Positions 5,531 through 7,243 of a DNA stretch of 7,243 nt are shown piece by piece. The notes under the pieces are model-generated. The model did not search any database, was not told the DNA's origin, and saw nothing but the letters and a program-made list of their open reading frames with translations. Where the stretch lies: positions 1 to 7,243 of the forward strand of contig JAGNPF010000069.1 of NCBI GenBank assembly GCA_017989775.1, given 5' to 3'. Each line of letters starts with the position of its first letter. Positions within the stretch are counted from its first letter, which is position 1. The translations under genes were made by a program, and so were the position numbers. Source of the DNA: Flavobacterium sp. (GTDB lineage: Bacteria; Bacteroidota; Bacteroidia; Flavobacteriales; Flavobacteriaceae).

Positions 5531-5538
5531 CAAATATA
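5531..5538 (-). promoter_or_regulatory. Distal candidate -7 box for the kinase operon
   Basis: This is the same octamer as the proximal box (TATATTTG on the minus strand), 104 bp further upstream. Transcription would start near 5526, leaving a leader of about 100 nt that includes both inverted repeats. It lies between the typA start and the kinase start and touches the typA -33 region. No properly spaced TTG is seen. Confidence 0.3.
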
Positions 5539-5540
5539 TT

Positions 5541-5566
5541 TTGTATTAAAATAAAGTGTACATTTG
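5541..5566 (+). promoter_or_regulatory. Predicted typA promoter (TACATTTG)
   Basis: TACATTTG at 5559-5566 is a full TAnnTTTG match. A TTG at 5541-5543 lies 15 bp upstream, shorter than the spacing seen at the proS (17) and tRNA (19) promoters here, so the -33 element is uncertain. Transcription would start near 5571, about 15 nt before the ATG. Confidence 0.5.
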
Positions 5567-5585
5567 CAACCTCAAAAAAAATTAG

Positions 5586-7243
5586 ATGGAAGCTATTAGA
5601 AACATTGCAATTATTGCCCACGTCGATCACGGTAAGACCACTTTGGTTGATAAAATTATGTATCACTGTCAGTTATTTCGTGATAACGAGAACACTGGAG
5701 ACTTAATTCTTGACAACAACGACTTAGAGCGTGAAAGAGGTATTACCATTACTTCAAAGAATGTTTCTGTAGTATATAAAGGAACAAAAATCAATATAAT
5801 CGATACTCCCGGTCACGCCGATTTTGGTGGTGAGGTAGAGCGTGTGTTGAATATGGCAGATGGAGTTTGTTTGTTGGTTGATGCCTTTGAAGGACCAATG
5901 CCACAAACACGTTTCGTGTTGCAAAAAGCAATCGACTTAGGATTGAAACCTTGTGTTGTAATCAATAAAGTGGATAAAGAAAACTGTACTCCAGAAGAAG
6001 TGCACGAAAAAGTTTTTGACTTGATGTTCGAATTGGGAGCTCAAGAATGGCAGTTGGATTTCCCAACCGTTTATGGTTCTGCTAAAAACAACTGGATGTC
6101 TGATCATTGGGAAAACCAAACTGAAAACATTGAGCCACTTTTAGATATGGTTATTAAAAATGTACCAGCTCCTAAAGTTTCTGAAGGAACACCACAAATG
6201 TTGATTACCTCTTTGGATTTCTCGGCTTTTACAGGTCGTATCGCAATTGGTCGTTTGGAAAGAGGTGTTTTAAAAGAAGGAATGCCAATTTCTTTGGTAA
6301 AAAGAGATGGCACTATAATGAAATCCAGAATCAAGGAATTACACACTTTTGAAGGTCTTGGACGTAAAAAAGTACAAGAAGTAATTGCTGGAGATATTTG
6401 TGCAATTGTTGGAGTTGAAGGTTTTGAAATTGGTGACACCATCGCTGATTTTGAAAACCCGGAAGGTCTTAAAACTATAGATATTGACGAGCCTACTATG
6501 AGTATGTTGTTTACAATTAATGACTCTCCTTTCTTTGGTAAAGAGGGTAAATTTGTAACTTCTCGTCATATTAGAGAGCGTTTGACAAAAGAATTGGAGA
6601 AAAATTTGGCAATGAAATTGGGTGAAACTGATTCTGCCGACAAATTCATGGTTTTTGGTCGTGGTGTATTGCACTTGTCGGTTCTTATTGAAACCATGAG
6701 AAGAGAAGGATATGAATTGCAAATTGGCCAACCACAAGTTATCATCAAAGAAATTGATGGAGTGAAATGTGAACCAATCGAGGAATTGACTATCGACTTA
6801 CCAGAATCTCTTTCAGGTAGAGCGGTTGAGTTCGTTACTATGCGTAAAGGTGAAATGTTGAGTATGGAAACTAAGGGTGACCGTATGATTGTGAAATTTA
6901 ATATTCCATCACGTGGTATTATCGGATTGCGTAACCAATTGTTGACTGCTACAGCTGGTGAAGCTATTATGGCGCACCGTTTTATAGGATACGAACCTTT
7001 CAAAGGAGAAATTGCAGGACGTAACAAAGGGTCTTTGATTTCTATGGAAAAAGGAAAAGCAATTCCTTATTCTATCGATAAATTGCAAGATCGTGGTAAG
7101 TTTTTTGTTGAACCAAATGCCGAAATTTATGAAGGTCAGGTAATTGGAGAAAACTCTCGTGGTGATGATATGTGTGTAAACGTAACGAAAGAGAAAAAAC
7201 AATCCAACGCTCGTTCTTCTGGAAATGATGATAAAGCGAGAAT
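5586..7243 (+). CDS. typA: Ribosome-associated translational GTPase TypA/BipA (3' end cut by window)
   Basis: TypA/BipA is an EF-G-like cytoplasmic GTPase that binds ribosomes and aids 50S assembly and growth under stress, notably cold. The GTPase motifs are all present: G1 A11-H-V-D-H-G-K-T, G2 R51-G-I-T-I, G3 D73-T-P-G-H, G4 N127-K-V-D and G5 S165-A-K. A beta-barrel domain II follows (about 205-290), then the two alpha/beta domains III and V (about 300-475, including G-R-G-V-L-H-L-S and S-R-G-I-I-G-L-R) and the start of the TypA-specific C-terminal domain, where K-G-S-L-I-S-M-E and Y-E-G-Q-V-I-G-E are characteristic. The window holds 552 codons plus two bases; the family is usually about 600 residues, so roughly 45 are missing. 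The frame is open to the edge with no sign of damage. No Shine-Dalgarno sequence precedes the ATG. It is divergent from the kinase operon. Confidence 0.97.
   Translation, partial: MEAIRNIAIIAHVDHGKTTLVDKIMYHCQLFRDNENTGDLILDNNDLERERGITITSKNVSVVYKGTKINIIDTPGHADFGGEVERVLNMADGVCLLVDAFEGPMPQTRFVLQKAIDLGLKPCVVINKVDKENCTPEEVHEKVFDLMFELGAQEWQLDFPTVYGSAKNNWMSDHWENQTENIEPLLDMVIKNVPAPKVSEGTPQMLITSLDFSAFTGRIAIGRLERGVLKEGMPISLVKRDGTIMKSRIKELHTFEGLGRKKVQEVIAGDICAIVGVEGFEIGDTIADFENPEGLKTIDIDEPTMSMLFTINDSPFFGKEGKFVTSRHIRERLTKELEKNLAMKLGETDSADKFMVFGRGVLHLSVLIETMRREGYELQIGQPQVIIKEIDGVKCEPIEELTIDLPESLSGRAVEFVTMRKGEMLSMETKGDRMIVKFNIPSRGIIGLRNQLLTATAGEAIMAHRFIGYEPFKGEIAGRNKGSLISMEKGKAIPYSIDKLQDRGKFFVEPNAEIYEGQVIGENSRGDDMCVNVTKEKKQSNARSSGNDDKAR

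Noticed and set aside
6104..7202. Several minus-strand open frames opposite typA.
   Set aside because: They overlap one another and are antisense to a highly conserved GTPase gene; none has a plausible start signal or domain.

Overview
This is an AT-rich chromosomal window that looks like Flavobacterium or a close relative (phylum Bacteroidota). Four things point there. The promoters match the Bacteroidota TTG / TAnnTTTG pattern. Genes start after A-rich leaders with no Shine-Dalgarno sequence. The prolyl-tRNA synthetase is the short archaeal/eukaryote-like type. The histidine kinase and CheY-like protein have a Bacteroidota style (an H-N-L-R-A-P H-box and P-V-M-G-G-W-E-F after the phosphoacceptor Asp). 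The genus is inferred; no rRNA or other decisive marker is present.

Layout. (1) 1-1002, minus strand: the first 18 codons of a secreted-protein gene leaving the window at the left edge, preceded by a complete gene for a low-complexity Tyr/Gly-rich lipoprotein whose coding DNA holds four tandem 21-bp repeats. (2) 1023-1050: two back-to-back -7 boxes, 2 bp apart, that appear to drive the lipoprotein leftward and proS rightward. (3) 1104-3259, plus strand, translation genes: proS, two identical tRNA-Glu(UUC) genes behind a very good promoter, and rpsT (S20). A terminator-like structure separates the tRNAs from rpsT. (4) 3281-3312: a strong bidirectional terminator between rpsT and the convergent signalling operon. 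(5) 3318-5422, minus strand: a membrane-anchored PAS-PAS sensor histidine kinase followed 5 bp later by a single-domain response regulator. (6) 5423-5585: a divergent regulatory region with several -7 boxes and short inverted repeats. (7) 5586 to the end, plus strand: typA/bipA, a ribosome-associated GTPase, cut off by the window end after 552 codons.

Functionally this is mostly housekeeping translation (ProRS, tRNA-Glu, S20, TypA) interrupted by a two-gene phosphorelay and flanked by an envelope gene pair. I found no convincing undescribed system. The observations most worth checking are the LOV-like second PAS domain with Pro where the photoactive Cys would be, the possibly leaderless kinase transcript with a duplicated -7 box, the structured stretch ahead of rpsT with no visible promoter, and the in-frame 21-bp repeats in the lipoprotein gene.
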